A DNA stretch of 64,000 bases from NCBI GenBank assembly GCA_022449455.1, contig JAKUPL010000007.1, positions 62,001-126,000 of the forward strand. Reading direction: 5' to 3'. This document shows, one piece after another, positions 17,886 through 26,322 of this stretch (within the stretch, counting starts at the first letter, position 1; each line of letters begins with the position of its first letter). The position numbers and the translations under genes are program-made. This stretch comes from Alcanivorax sp. (GTDB lineage Bacteria; Pseudomonadota; Gammaproteobacteria; Pseudomonadales; Alcanivoracaceae). The notes under the pieces were generated by a model. The model was not told the origin of the DNA, searched no databases, and was given only the letters and a program-made list of their open reading frames with translations.

Positions 17886-18015
17886 GCAATTCATGAATTG
17901 CTTTCGGCGATTCTTGCCTCTCTGCTTTTTGGAAAGCAACAAGTAAATTGCTTGATATGTAATAAGAAATCTATATATTTCTTATTAAGCAGAAAGCAAC
18001 TCAGGAGATGCTTTC
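17886..18015 (+). promoter_or_regulatory. hipBA promoter/operator region with repeated half-sites
   Basis: This AT-rich leader holds several inverted repeats. GCAATTCATGAATTGC (17886-17901) is a perfect palindrome. AATAAGAAAT and ATTTCTTATT (17961-17986) form a 10-base-arm repeat around ctatat. GAAAGCA and TGCTTTC (17992-18015) surround the ribosome binding site AGGAG (18003-18007). The words TTGCTTTC/GAAAGCAA recur at 17898, 17932 and 17992, with shorter forms at 17948 and 18008. HipB antitoxins repress their own operon, so these are probable HipB sites. The sequence differs from the E. coli HipB operator. Confidence 0.6.
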
Positions 18016-18342
18016 ATGGCTTCTCTTCGTCAGCAGATCAAACAGCGCCGTAAGGCGCTCGGCTTGCGCCAGGAGGACATGGGCCAACGGATTGGCATGC
18101 TCCGGCAGCAATATCAGTACCTGGAAGCCAAGGGTAACCCCCGCCTGGACACCCTGGAGCTGGTGGCCAAAGGGTTGGACAGCGAAGTGATGCTTATTCC
18201 CAGGGAAAAACTCCTTGAGGTGCGGGCGTTGCTGGACGGCAAGGGGCGGTTGACCCAAAGCGAGGCGTACGGCCAAGTCGGCAAGCCCACCCCGTCCATC
18301 GTCGAGGACCCGTGGGCCGGGCTTCTGGACGACGACCCATGA
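18016..18342 (+). CDS. hipB: HipB-like antitoxin, XRE-family repressor
   Basis: This 108-residue protein has an XRE helix-turn-helix at about 4-60 (QIKQRRKALGLRQEDMGQRI, MLRQQYQYLEAKGNPRLDTL). Its C-terminal tail is rich in Pro, Asp and Trp and probably wraps on HipA. It starts at ATG 18016 with AGGAG eight bases upstream. The next gene begins in its stop codon (ATGA). HipB neutralises HipA kinase and represses the operon by binding the repeats just upstream. It is about 20 residues longer than E. coli HipB. Confidence 0.88.
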   Translation: MASLRQQIKQRRKALGLRQEDMGQRIGMLRQQYQYLEAKGNPRLDTLELVAKGLDSEVMLIPREKLLEVRALLDGKGRLTQSEAYGQVGKPTPSIVEDPWAGLLDDDP

Positions 18343-19589
18343 ACGAGGCCCGGGTTCTCGCGCTTTCGTTGCACGGTCACCTGGTGGGTTATCTGGTGGG
18401 GGCCAGGGACGGTCGCAATATCCTGGCCTTCGATGCCGGCTTCCGGGACGATCCGCTTCGCCCGACCCTTAGCTTGATCACCAGCCCTGTCTTCCCAAAC
18501 TCGCAGCCATTACTGTCCACACCCTGGGTGACCCGGCAGAGGCTTCACCCGGTGTTGTCCAACCTGCTCCCGGAAGGGGCGTTGCGGGCGTTTATCGCGC
18601 AATCGCTCAAGATTCACGAGAACAATGAATTCGAGATGATGGCTTATCTCGGCGGTGATCTGCCCGGCGCCCTTGTCGCCCAACCGGTGGATCCGGATGA
18701 TCTGCCGCCGGGTCTGAAAGCGGAGTTGGGCAAGGTCGTTCCTTTGACGCTGGTGCCGGGGAAGGGCGAAAAGAAATTCTCGCTGGCCGGCGTGCAAATG
18801 AAATTTTCCATGAGGGAGCGGGATGGCCGCTTCAACGTGGCGGTCGGCGATGAACTGGGTGATTGGATTATCAAGACACCCTCGACCGCCCATCGTCGGG
18901 TTCCCGAGAATGAATACAGCGCCATGATGCTGGCCGCGATGGTTGGCGTGGAGATTCCGGACATTCGACTGGTGTCGCTGGATAAACTGGACAACCTTCC
19001 CGATATCAACCTGCCCGACGAAGAACTGGCGTTCGCCATCCGCCGTTTCGACCGCGACGGCGCGGAGCGAATCCACATGGAGGACTTCGCCCAGGTTCTG
19101 GTCAAGTACGCCCACGAAAAACACGGATCCGCCAACTACGAACAGATTGGTCGTATCGTGTATCAGTATTCCGGGCAGGCGCTGACGGATGTTCAACAGC
19201 TGGCCCGGCGCTTGTTAAGCAATGCGCTTCTGGCAAATGGTGATGCCCACCTGAAGAACTGGAGCCTGTTGTACCAGGACCGGCTGACCCCCACTCTGGC
19301 CCCTGCCTATGACATCGTCGCCACCCGTGCCTATATCGCCAACGAGCGAGAGTTCGCCTTGAACCTGGGCAAGACCAAATCCTGGTATGAGCTGACGCTG
19401 GTGCATTTTCAGGCCTGGGCATTGAGAGCCGGTGTGCCCTGGCGCGCGATCCGGCCGGTCTTGCTGGACGTTATGGAGAAGGCGCGAACTCTCTGGCCGG
19501 CGGCGCTGGATGACCTGCCCATGGACCAGGGACACAAGCAGATGCTGCGGGCCCATTGGCGCGCGCTCCACAAGGACTTCCGTCTTTGA
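18339..19589 (+). CDS. hipA: HipA toxin, Ser/Thr kinase
   Basis: This 416-residue protein has the N-terminal HipA_N/couple_HipA subdomain (about 1-110) and the kinase fold. Landmarks are SLAGVQMKFSM (about 150-160), the catalytic Asp D302 in NGDAHLKNWSLL, and the metal-binding Asp in APAYDIVATRAY. In E. coli HipA phosphorylates glutamyl-tRNA synthetase and induces growth arrest; other families hit other synthetases, so the target here is open. ATG 18339 overlaps the hipB stop, which decides the start. All key residues are present, so the toxin should be active. Confidence 0.9.
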   Translation: MNEARVLALSLHGHLVGYLVGARDGRNILAFDAGFRDDPLRPTLSLITSPVFPNSQPLLSTPWVTRQRLHPVLSNLLPEGALRAFIAQSLKIHENNEFEMMAYLGGDLPGALVAQPVDPDDLPPGLKAELGKVVPLTLVPGKGEKKFSLAGVQMKFSMRERDGRFNVAVGDELGDWIIKTPSTAHRRVPENEYSAMMLAAMVGVEIPDIRLVSLDKLDNLPDINLPDEELAFAIRRFDRDGAERIHMEDFAQVLVKYAHEKHGSANYEQIGRIVYQYSGQALTDVQQLARRLLSNALLANGDAHLKNWSLLYQDRLTPTLAPAYDIVATRAYIANEREFALNLGKTKSWYELTLVHFQAWALRAGVPWRAIRPVLLDVMEKARTLWPAALDDLPMDQGHKQMLRAHWRALHKDFRL

Positions 19590-19649
19590 TAGCGCATGGA
19601 ACCCGATAGCGTTGCCGTGCAGCGCTCCCGGCGGACACTTGTGGTATGG

Positions 19650-19687
19650 TCCCTGAAACAAAGGTTTCACGCCCACCGTTTCAGGGA
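19650..19687 (+). promoter_or_regulatory. RpiR-type operator array upstream of the regulator gene
   Basis: TCCCTGAAAC (19650-19659) and GTTTCAGGGA (19678-19687) form a perfect 10-base-arm inverted repeat. Inside it TGAAAC-aaag-GTTTCA (19654-19669) is a second perfect repeat, so the region carries three TGAAAC/GTTTCA half-sites. The last one ends five bases before the rpiR ATG. This matches the TGAAA/TTTCA type site bound by several RpiR regulators and suggests autorepression. Confidence 0.6.
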
Positions 19688-19692
19688 ACCCG

Positions 19693-20538
19693 ATGCAATC
19701 ACTGGATGAGCGTCTGCGCGCCCGCTACCCGGAGCTGTCCCCCCAGGAACGGCGGGTGGCGGACTTTATCCTCGACCACTACGACGACCTGATCAGCTAC
19801 AACAGCGCCGAGCTGGCGCGGCTGAGCGGGGCGTCCAAGCCCACCGTCAGCCGCCTGTTCAAGCGGCTCGGCTACAGCGGCTACAAAGCCCTGCGCGACG
19901 AGCTGCGCGCCCTGCGCCAGAGCGGTGTGCCGCTGGCGGACGCCCGCACCCTGGCGGACGGCGACACCCTGCCGGCCCGCCATTTTCAGCAGGAGCTGGC
20001 CAACCTGAACCGCTGCCTGGCCGGGCTGGACGCCACTCGCTTGGGGGAGGCGGCGGCGGCCCTGGCCACCGCCGGCCAGGTGCTGATCGTCGGCCAGCGC
20101 AACGCTTATCCGGTGGCGCTGCACCTACGCCAGCAGCTGATTCAGGCCCGCGGGCGGGTGCGCTTGGCGCCGCAGCCGGGGCAGACCCTGGCGGAAGAAC
20201 TGGCGGACCTGACCCCGGACGACGTGGTGGTGGTGGCGGCGTTCCGCCGCCGGCCCCGGCTGACCGCGCCGCTGCTGAAAAGCCTGAAGCAGCGGCAGGT
20301 TCCGGTGCTGCTGCTGTGCGAGCCGGAAGCCCGGGAGCTCACGGCCCTGGCCCGCTGGCCCTTCCCGGTGCCGCTGGACAGCCTGTCCGCCTTCGACAGC
20401 TACGCCGCCGCCATGAGCCTGGCCAGCCTGCTGGCCAACGCGGTGCTGCACCAGGCACTGGCCGCCGGTCGCCGGCGCATCCATGGCATCACCGACCTCT
20501 ACGGCGAACTCGACGAACTGGAAAAGCCCTCCCGCTAG
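19693..20538 (+). CDS. RpiR-family transcriptional regulator (HTH + SIS)
   Basis: This 281-residue protein has an N-terminal HTH_6 domain (about 1-77; LSPQERRVADFILDHYDDL, ELARLSGASKPTVSRLFKRL). It is followed by a SIS sugar-isomerase fold (about 120-255; GQVLIVGQRNAYPVALHLRQ, LTPDDVVVVAAFRRRPRL). The SIS domain senses a small ligand. The genes that follow encode ureide-breakdown enzymes, so a ureide or purine intermediate is a plausible effector; this is inference. The start ATG 19693 lies directly behind the operator-like repeats. Genes of this type next to pucG/allC are known in several proteobacteria. Confidence 0.88.
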   Translation: MQSLDERLRARYPELSPQERRVADFILDHYDDLISYNSAELARLSGASKPTVSRLFKRLGYSGYKALRDELRALRQSGVPLADARTLADGDTLPARHFQQELANLNRCLAGLDATRLGEAAAALATAGQVLIVGQRNAYPVALHLRQQLIQARGRVRLAPQPGQTLAEELADLTPDDVVVVAAFRRRPRLTAPLLKSLKQRQVPVLLLCEPEARELTALARWPFPVPLDSLSAFDSYAAAMSLASLLANAVLHQALAAGRRRIHGITDLYGELDELEKPSR

Positions 20539-20579
20539 CGGCGCCCCGGCGGCTCGATGACCTTCCTGTCACAGGCATT

Positions 20580-20621
20580 GGAACAATTGTTTCTTGTGTG
20601 TATTATTGAAACTATTGTTCC
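20580..20621 (+). promoter_or_regulatory. Operator-like inverted repeat upstream of pucG
   Basis: GGAACAATTGTTTC (20580-20593) and GAAACTATTGTTCC (20608-20621) are inverted copies with one mismatch, separated by 14 bases. Each half is itself nearly palindromic (GAACAATTGTTTC). The TTGTTTC/GAAAC core resembles the TGAAAC sites in front of the RpiR gene, so RpiR probably binds here too and controls the ureide genes. Confidence 0.55.
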
Positions 20622-20649
20622 TTAATCCAAGCCGTCCCCCCAACTTGCT

Positions 20650-20672
20650 GTAGGAGCGGCTTCAGCCGCGAT
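20650..20672. repeat. REP-like palindrome
   Basis: GTAGGAGCGGCTTCAGCCGCGAT is the Pseudomonas-type REP: a GTAGGAGC head and the hairpin GCGGCTtcAGCCGC. It lies between the operator and the pucG start. Related copies are at 23203, 24098 and 24155. Confidence 0.7.
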
Positions 20673-20696
20673 GCCGTTACCGCCACAGAGGACGCC

Positions 20697-21947
20697 ATGC
20701 TGGACATCAACCAGTTCGACCAGATCAACCCACCGGCCCGTCTGCTGATGGGGCCCGGCCCGATCAACGCGGACCCCCGGGTGCTGCGTGCCATGGCCGC
20801 CCAGCTGGTGGGCCAGTACGACCCGTCCATGACCGGCTACATGAACGAGGTGATGGCGCTCTACCGGGCCCTGTTCCGCACCGATAACCGCTGGACCATG
20901 CTGGTGGACGGCACCTCCCGGGCCGGCATCGAGGCGATTCTGGTGTCGGCGATCCGCCCCGGTGACCGGGTGCTGGTGCCGGTGTTCGGGCGCTTCGGCC
21001 ATCTGCTCTGCGAGATCGCCCGCCGCTGCCGGGCGGAGGTGCACAGCATCGAGGTGCCCTGGGGGGAGGTGTTTGAACCCCAGGCCATCGAGGACGCCAT
21101 CAGGCGCGTCAAACCCCGCCTGCTGCTCACCGTGCAGGGCGATACCTCCACCGGCCAGTTGCAACCGCTGGCGGAGCTGGGCGACATCTGCCGCCGCCAC
21201 GGCGTGCTGTTCTACACCGACGCCACCGCCTCCTTCGGCGGCAATACTCTGGAAACCGACGCCTGGGGCCTGGACGCGGTGTCCGCCGGCCTGCAGAAGT
21301 GCCTGGGCGGCCCGTCCGGCAGCGCCCCGGTTACCCTGGGCCCGAACATGGAAGAAGTGATCCGTCGTCGCCAGCACGTGGAGGAGGGTATTCGCACCGA
21401 GGCCCACCGGGACGGTGACGACGAGCGGGTCGCCTCCAACTATTTCGACCTGGGCATGGTGATGGACTACTGGGGCCCGGAACGCCTCAACCACCACACC
21501 GAGGCCACCAGCATGCTGTTCGCCGCCCGCGAATGCGCCCGGTTGATCCTTCAGGAAGGCCTGGACCAGACCATCGCCCGCCACGCTCTGCACGGCACCG
21601 CCTTGCTGCGGGGAATTCAGGGAATGGGCCTGGAGACCTTCGGCGACCTGGAACACAAGATGAACAACGTGCTGTGCGTCAGGATCCCCGACGGCATCCC
21701 CGGCGAGCCGGTGCGCGGCCTGCTGCTCAACGACTTCGGCATCGAAATCGGCACCTCCTTCGGCCCCTTGCAGGGCAAGATCTGGCGCATCGGCACCATG
21801 GGCTACAACGCCCGTAAGGACTGCGTGTTGCAGACGCTCACCGCCCTGGAAGCGGTGCTGCGGCGCCTTGGCTTCCGCACCGCCGACGGCGGCGGTGCCC
21901 AGGCCGCCTGGGACTACTACGACCAGCAAGCGGCGGACGCCTCATGA
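20697..21947 (+). CDS. pucG: PucG-like (S)-ureidoglycine-glyoxylate aminotransferase
   Basis: This 416-residue class V aminotransferase has the PLP lysine at K201 in SAGLQKCLGGPSGSAP. The N-terminal RLLMGPGPINADPRVL, the VDGTSRAGIEA segment and the YTDATASFGG metal/PLP-binding strand are also present. Sequence and length match PucG, which transfers the amino group of ureidoglycine to glyoxylate, giving oxalurate and glycine in purine nitrogen salvage. A general serine/alanine-glyoxylate aminotransferase is the alternative. The downstream allantoate amidohydrolase, coupled by ATGA at 21944-21947, makes the ureide role likely. The upstream RpiR site suggests induced expression. Confidence 0.85.
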   Translation: MLDINQFDQINPPARLLMGPGPINADPRVLRAMAAQLVGQYDPSMTGYMNEVMALYRALFRTDNRWTMLVDGTSRAGIEAILVSAIRPGDRVLVPVFGRFGHLLCEIARRCRAEVHSIEVPWGEVFEPQAIEDAIRRVKPRLLLTVQGDTSTGQLQPLAELGDICRRHGVLFYTDATASFGGNTLETDAWGLDAVSAGLQKCLGGPSGSAPVTLGPNMEEVIRRRQHVEEGIRTEAHRDGDDERVASNYFDLGMVMDYWGPERLNHHTEATSMLFAARECARLILQEGLDQTIARHALHGTALLRGIQGMGLETFGDLEHKMNNVLCVRIPDGIPGEPVRGLLLNDFGIEIGTSFGPLQGKIWRIGTMGYNARKDCVLQTLTALEAVLRRLGFRTADGGGAQAAWDYYDQQAADAS

Positions 21948-23206
21948 CCGCGGCCGCCATGACCCCGGACCAGGCCCGCGCCGCCGCCGAGAGGGTAATG
22001 GCCCGCTGTGACCAGCTGGCCGCCATCAGCGAAACCCCGGACGCGCTCACCCGCGTCTATCTGTCGCCGGAGCACAAGCGCGCCAACGCCCTCGCCGGGG
22101 ATTGGATGCGCCAGGCGGGCATGACCGTCCACCAGGACGGCGCCGGCAATATCTGCGGCCGCTATGAAGGCGCCACGGCGGGCGCACGGGCCCTGCTGCT
22201 GGGCTCGCACCTGGACTCGGTCCGCGACGCCGGCCGCTACGACGGCCCGCTCGGCGTGCTCACCGCCATTGAAACCGTGCACCACCTGCACCGGCAAAAT
22301 GTCCGCCTGCCGCTGGCCATCGAGGTGGTGGGGTTCGGCGACGAGGAGGGCGTCCGCTTCGGCATTACCCTGTTGGGCAGCCGGGCCCTGGCCGGCACCT
22401 GGCCGCAAGGCTGGCTGGACCAGGAGGACGGCCAGGGCATCCGCCTCGCCGACGCCCTGCGCGAGTTCGGCCTGGACCCGCACCGGGTGGCGGACGCCGC
22501 CCGCCCGGTGGACGACATCGCCGCCTACCTGGAACTGCACATCGAGCAGGGCCCCTGCCTGGAGCAGGCCGACCGGGCCCTGGGCGTGGTCACCGCCATC
22601 AACGGCGCGCGCCGGCTGAACTGCACGTTCACCGGGCAGGCCGGCCACGCCGGCACCGTGCCCATGGGCCAGCGCCGCGACGCCCTGGCCGGCGCCGCCG
22701 AATGGATGACGGAAATTGAACAGGTCACGCGCCAAGCCGGCCCGGACCTGGTGGCCACCGTGGGTGCGCTGCAATGCCGGCCGGGGGCGGTGAACGTGAT
22801 TCCCGGCCAGGCGCGTCTGACCCTGGACATTCGTGGCCCGGAGGAAGAGCCGCTGGAAACCCTGCTCGACGACCTGCTGGCCCGCGCCCGCGCCATCGCC
22901 GAACGCCGCCAGCTGACCTTCGACGCGGACGAGTTCTACCGCATCGCCGCCACCGCCTGCGACACCGGCCTGCAACACCACCTGGCCGAGGCCGTTTCGG
23001 CCGTGCAGGGCCACGCCCCGCACCTGCCCAGCGGCGCCGGCCACGACGCCATCGCCCTGGCCGACCACTGGCCGGTGGCCATGCTGTTCGTGCGCTGCAA
23101 GGGCGGGATCAGCCACCATCCTGGGGAATCGGTCACCACGGACGATGTGGCGTTGGCGGTTCAGGCCTACGCCCGGGCAGTGGCCGACATCGGTAATAAA
23201 CGGTAG
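21944..23206 (+). CDS. allC: Allantoate amidohydrolase (M20-type Zn/Mn carbamoylase)
   Basis: This 420-residue enzyme belongs to the hydantoinase/carbamoylase group of the M20 metallopeptidase fold. Metal ligands are visible at H89 in GSHLDSV, D100 in RYDGPLG, E134/E135 in GDEEGVRFG, the histidine of LHIEQGPCLE, and the late histidine pair in ISHHPGES. It should hydrolyse allantoate to ureidoglycine, ammonia and CO2, feeding the aminotransferase encoded just upstream. N-carbamoyl-amino-acid hydrolase is the alternative. The start overlaps the pucG stop (ATGA). A REP sequence begins at its stop codon. Confidence 0.87.
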   Translation: MTAAAMTPDQARAAAERVMARCDQLAAISETPDALTRVYLSPEHKRANALAGDWMRQAGMTVHQDGAGNICGRYEGATAGARALLLGSHLDSVRDAGRYDGPLGVLTAIETVHHLHRQNVRLPLAIEVVGFGDEEGVRFGITLLGSRALAGTWPQGWLDQEDGQGIRLADALREFGLDPHRVADAARPVDDIAAYLELHIEQGPCLEQADRALGVVTAINGARRLNCTFTGQAGHAGTVPMGQRRDALAGAAEWMTEIEQVTRQAGPDLVATVGALQCRPGAVNVIPGQARLTLDIRGPEEEPLETLLDDLLARARAIAERRQLTFDADEFYRIAATACDTGLQHHLAEAVSAVQGHAPHLPSGAGHDAIALADHWPVAMLFVRCKGGISHHPGESVTTDDVALAVQAYARAVADIGNKR

Positions 23207-23227
23207 GAGCGGCCCTCGGGCCGCGAT
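23203..23227. repeat. REP-like palindrome overlapping the allC stop
   Basis: GTAGGAGCGGCCCTCGGGCCGCGAT has the same head as the REP at 20650 and a longer GCGGCCC/GGGCCGC hairpin. The gene's TAG is part of the REP head (GTAG), so the repeat adjoins the coding end and could act in terminating or stabilising the mRNA. Confidence 0.65.
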
Positions 23228-23260
23228 GCAAAGATGGGTGGGGCATTGCGCCCCACCTGA

Positions 23261-23956
23261 TCAGGCCACGTCCACCAGCACCACTTCGCTATCGGCCTCG
23301 GCGCTGACCACCAGCGTGGTCTCATCCTCGATGGCCAGGCCATCACCGGCTTCGGCCAGCACACCGTTGACCCGCACGCGCCCCTTGGCCGGCACCAGAT
23401 AGGCCTTGCGGCCCGGCGCCAGCGCATAGGTGGCCTCCTGCCCGGCGCCCAGCGCCGCCGCCGCCACCCGGCCGTCCGCCTGGATCGGCAGGGCGTCGCC
23501 GTCGTCGTAGCCGCTGGCCAGTACCTTGAAGCCACCGTCCCGGCCCGCTTTAGGAAAAGGCCGGCTGCCCCAGGTGGGTGGCAACCCGGTGGCGTTGGGG
23601 ATAATCCAGATCTGGAAAATCCGCGTCGGCGTGTCCTCCCGGTTGTACTCGCTGTGCGTGATCCCGGTGCCCGCGGACATCACCTGCACATCGCCGGCCT
23701 CGGTACGGCCTTTATTACCCAGGTTGTCCTGGTGAGTGATCGCTCCCTCACGCACATAGGTGATGATCTCCATATCGCGATGGGAATGCGGCGCGAACCC
23801 GGTCTGCGGCGCGATGGTGTCATCGTTCCAGACTCGCAGATCGCCCCAATGCATTCGTTTCGCATCGTGGTAGCCGGCGAAGGAAAAGTGATGTTTGGTG
23901 TCCAGCCAGCCGTGGTTGGCACCGCCCAGTTGGTTGAATTGACGCAGCTCGATCAT
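23261..23956 (-). CDS. Pirin-family protein (quercetinase-like bicupin)
   Basis: This 231-residue protein is a YhhW-type pirin with two cupin folds. Metal ligands of the N-terminal cupin are in place: H57 and H59 in FAPHSHRDMEI, then H101 and E103 in GTGITHSEYN. Such proteins are cytoplasmic. Some show quercetin 2,3-dioxygenase activity and others regulate enzymes such as pyruvate dehydrogenase. No target is suggested by the neighbours: it faces away from the NERD-helicase gene and converges on the ureide operon. Confidence 0.9.
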   Translation of the reverse strand: MIELRQFNQLGGANHGWLDTKHHFSFAGYHDAKRMHWGDLRVWNDDTIAPQTGFAPHSHRDMEIITYVREGAITHQDNLGNKGRTEAGDVQVMSAGTGITHSEYNREDTPTRIFQIWIIPNATGLPPTWGSRPFPKAGRDGGFKVLASGYDDGDALPIQADGRVAAAALGAGQEATYALAPGRKAYLVPAKGRVRVNGVLAEAGDGLAIEDETTLVVSAEADSEVVLVDVA

Positions 23957-24097
23957 GGTTGCCTCCGTGGGCCGAACCCGAATGCCCGGCCATTGATGAG
24001 GTCTACTGTATAATCAGATCGAGAGATAAAAAACGGGCCTGATTGCCGAATAGCAATCGAATTCCCTGATGTTTTATCCGGGGCTGGCTGTGGGCGT

Positions 24098-24122
24098 GTG
24101 GGAGCGGACGTCCGGCCGCGAA
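24098..24122. repeat. REP-like palindrome (diverged)
   Basis: GTGGGAGCGGACGTCCGGCCGCGAA keeps the GGAGCGG head and CCGCGAA tail of the REP family with a changed centre. It lies in the same orientation as the copy at 24155, 57 bases away. Confidence 0.5.
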
Positions 24123-24154
24123 ATCGTTTGTCGAGCCCACCCCCAATCCTCCTT

Positions 24155-24177
24155 GTAGGAGCGGTTTCAACCGCGAA
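24155..24177. repeat. REP-like palindrome
   Basis: GTAGGAGCGGTTTCAACCGCGAA is a full REP with hairpin GCGGTTtcAACCGC, close to the copy at 20650. Confidence 0.65.
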
Positions 24178-24395
24178 TCGCTTCCTCACCTTTCCCTCAC
24201 GCTATTTATTCATGCCACCGTCTTGTGTAAATTCGGAATCAGATCACAAAAACAAGCCGCCAGTCTGAGCGGTATATCGCCGGAATGGGATTCTGGAGGG
24301 GAAGGGATGCTGGATGGTAAGAGCGCCTGCGCGTTTATTGTATTACTCGCCGCAAAGGGCGGCATGCCTGATTTTCCAGGGTGCGTGGGGCCATA

Positions 24396-26252
24396 ATGGC
24401 GACCATCATTCCCAGCCTCGGTACCCTTCGACGCATGACGCCTGGCGAACGCCGCCTGGGCCAGCGCCTGGAAACGCTGCTCGAAGACGACTACACCGTC
24501 TGGTACGACATCCCCCTCGGCCGCCAACGCCGCTACCCGGATTTTATCGTCCTGCACCCCGGGCGAGGTCTGCTGTTCCTGGAAGTAAAGGACTGGAAAC
24601 CGGATACGCTCCGGCGTCTTACTCCGACGCACGCGGACATTCACACCCCCACCGGCCTGAAAACCGTCAGCAACCCCCTGGAGCAGGCCCGCCAATACGG
24701 CTTGGTCGCGATCAACCGACTGCAGCGTGACGACCATCTCAAGCAAACCAGCGGCCCCTTCCAAGGCCGGCTCTGTTTCCCCTGGGGCTACGGCGTGGTG
24801 TTTCCCAATATCACCCGCAAGCAATGGAACGAAATGATCGGTGAAGCGGAGCAGGACCTGGTGCTGCCCCCACACCGCCTGATCTGCAAGGACGAAATGG
24901 TCGCCACCGTGGACCCGGAAGCCTTCCAGGAAAAACTCTGGGGCATGTTTGAATACGCCTTCGGCGACAAACTCACCCTCCCGCAAATCGACCGCATCCG
25001 CTGGCAGCTCTTTCCCGAGATTCGCATCAACGCCCCGCAGCAAACCCTGTTTGATGAACCAGACCAGGACGAAGACAGCACCGCGACAATCAACGAACCG
25101 GTTATCCCCGACATCGTCCGGGTCATGGACCTGCAGCAGGAGCAACTGGCCCGCAGCATGGGCGAAGGCCACCGCGTCATCCACGGCGTCGCCGGCTCCG
25201 GCAAAACCCTGATCCTCGGTTACCGCTGCCTGCACCTGGCCCAGGCCGTCACCAAACCGATCCTGGTGCTCTGCTTCAACATCACCCTGGCCGCGCGCCT
25301 GCACGGCTTTATCGCCGAGAAAGGCATCGAAGACAAAGTGCACGTCCACCACTTCCACGAATGGTGCGGCCAGCAACGCCGAACCTACAACGTGGACCTG
25401 ATAGACGGCGACGCCCCCTATTGGGAGCGGGAAGTGGAAAGCGTCATCCAGGCCGTGGACAAAAACCGGATTCCCCGCGCGCAATACAGCGCCGTGATGA
25501 TCGACGAAGGCCACGACTTTGAGCAGGAATGGCTCAAGCTTATCGTGCAGATGATCGACCCGGACACCAACTCGCTGCTGCTGCTCTACGACGATGCCCA
25601 GTCCATCTATAAAAAGCGTAGCCTGAAGTTTCCGCTGTCCAGTGTCGGTATTGAGGCGCGTGGGCGCACGACCATCCTTAAGCTGAATTACCGCAATACT
25701 CGGGAAATCCTCCGTTTTGCCTATGACTTCGCAAAGGATTTCCTGAAGGCTCAGGATGCGGACGATGATCACATTCCGTTGATCGCCCCGGAAATGGCCG
25801 GCACCAGCGGCCCTCTGCCACAGTTCCGTAAGTTTGAAAACTTTAACGACGAAGCCAACTACATCGCCCGGTGCGTCAGAAAATGGCAAGCCAATGGCCA
25901 GCCGCTCAACAATATCGCGGTCATTTACGGCCACCATTGGCAGGCCAGCACCCTTCAACGCGCACTGAGAGACGTCGGCGTACCTTGCGCTTGGCTGAAG
26001 AGCCCCGCCGACAAAAAACGCTATGACGCCAATGCAAACAGTGTCGCGCTACTCACCCGGCAAAGTAGTAAGGGGCTGGAGTTCGACACCGTGGTGCTGG
26101 CGGGACTGGGTGGTTTGCAGGATGACGAAGAGCAATTAGAGCACGAAGTCAGGCTGCTTTATGTGGGGATGACTCGAGCTCGGCAGCGATTGTTGCTGGC
26201 GGGAAGTGGAGAGAATTGGTTTTTGGGCCGCTTGGGTGTGGTCGGAGCATGA
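24396..26252 (+). CDS. NERD nuclease domain fused to UvrD-like SF1 helicase
   Basis: This 618-residue protein has an N-terminal NERD domain (about 15-130). Its PD-(D/E)xK core is visible as YPDFIVLHPGRGLLFLEVKD (Asp followed by E-V-K). A superfamily I helicase follows: Walker A HGVAGSGKT with K270, Walker B MIDEGHDF with D370/E371, LNYRNTREIL (motif IV region), QSSKGLEFDTVVLAG (motif V) and LLYVGMTRARQRL (motif VI). It probably cuts or remodels DNA; fused NERD-helicases occur as solitary accessory genes and in some defence loci. ATG 24396 begins the conserved region. The next gene, 70 bases on, is AT-rich and unrelated to its surroundings. Confidence 0.85.
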   Translation: MATIIPSLGTLRRMTPGERRLGQRLETLLEDDYTVWYDIPLGRQRRYPDFIVLHPGRGLLFLEVKDWKPDTLRRLTPTHADIHTPTGLKTVSNPLEQARQYGLVAINRLQRDDHLKQTSGPFQGRLCFPWGYGVVFPNITRKQWNEMIGEAEQDLVLPPHRLICKDEMVATVDPEAFQEKLWGMFEYAFGDKLTLPQIDRIRWQLFPEIRINAPQQTLFDEPDQDEDSTATINEPVIPDIVRVMDLQQEQLARSMGEGHRVIHGVAGSGKTLILGYRCLHLAQAVTKPILVLCFNITLAARLHGFIAEKGIEDKVHVHHFHEWCGQQRRTYNVDLIDGDAPYWEREVESVIQAVDKNRIPRAQYSAVMIDEGHDFEQEWLKLIVQMIDPDTNSLLLLYDDAQSIYKKRSLKFPLSSVGIEARGRTTILKLNYRNTREILRFAYDFAKDFLKAQDADDDHIPLIAPEMAGTSGPLPQFRKFENFNDEANYIARCVRKWQANGQPLNNIAVIYGHHWQASTLQRALRDVGVPCAWLKSPADKKRYDANANSVALLTRQSSKGLEFDTVVLAGLGGLQDDEEQLEHEVRLLYVGMTRARQRLLLAGSGENWFLGRLGVVGA

Positions 26253-26322
26253 GGTGACGGGTGCTGGCTTATTAAGGTGTGCTGCATGGCGATAATTCCG
26301 GCGGATATGAAGGAGAAGAATT

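Larger units (their letters stand above)
23957..24395. other. Intergenic region upstream of pirin and the NERD helicase
   Basis: This 439-base region lies between divergent genes. It holds GATTGC-cgaata-GCAATC (24041-24058), a possible operator about 85 bases before the pirin start, an A-rich stretch at 24027-24034, and two REP copies (24098 and 24155). From 24180 to 24395 I see no gene, terminator or clear promoter. Confidence 0.4.
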
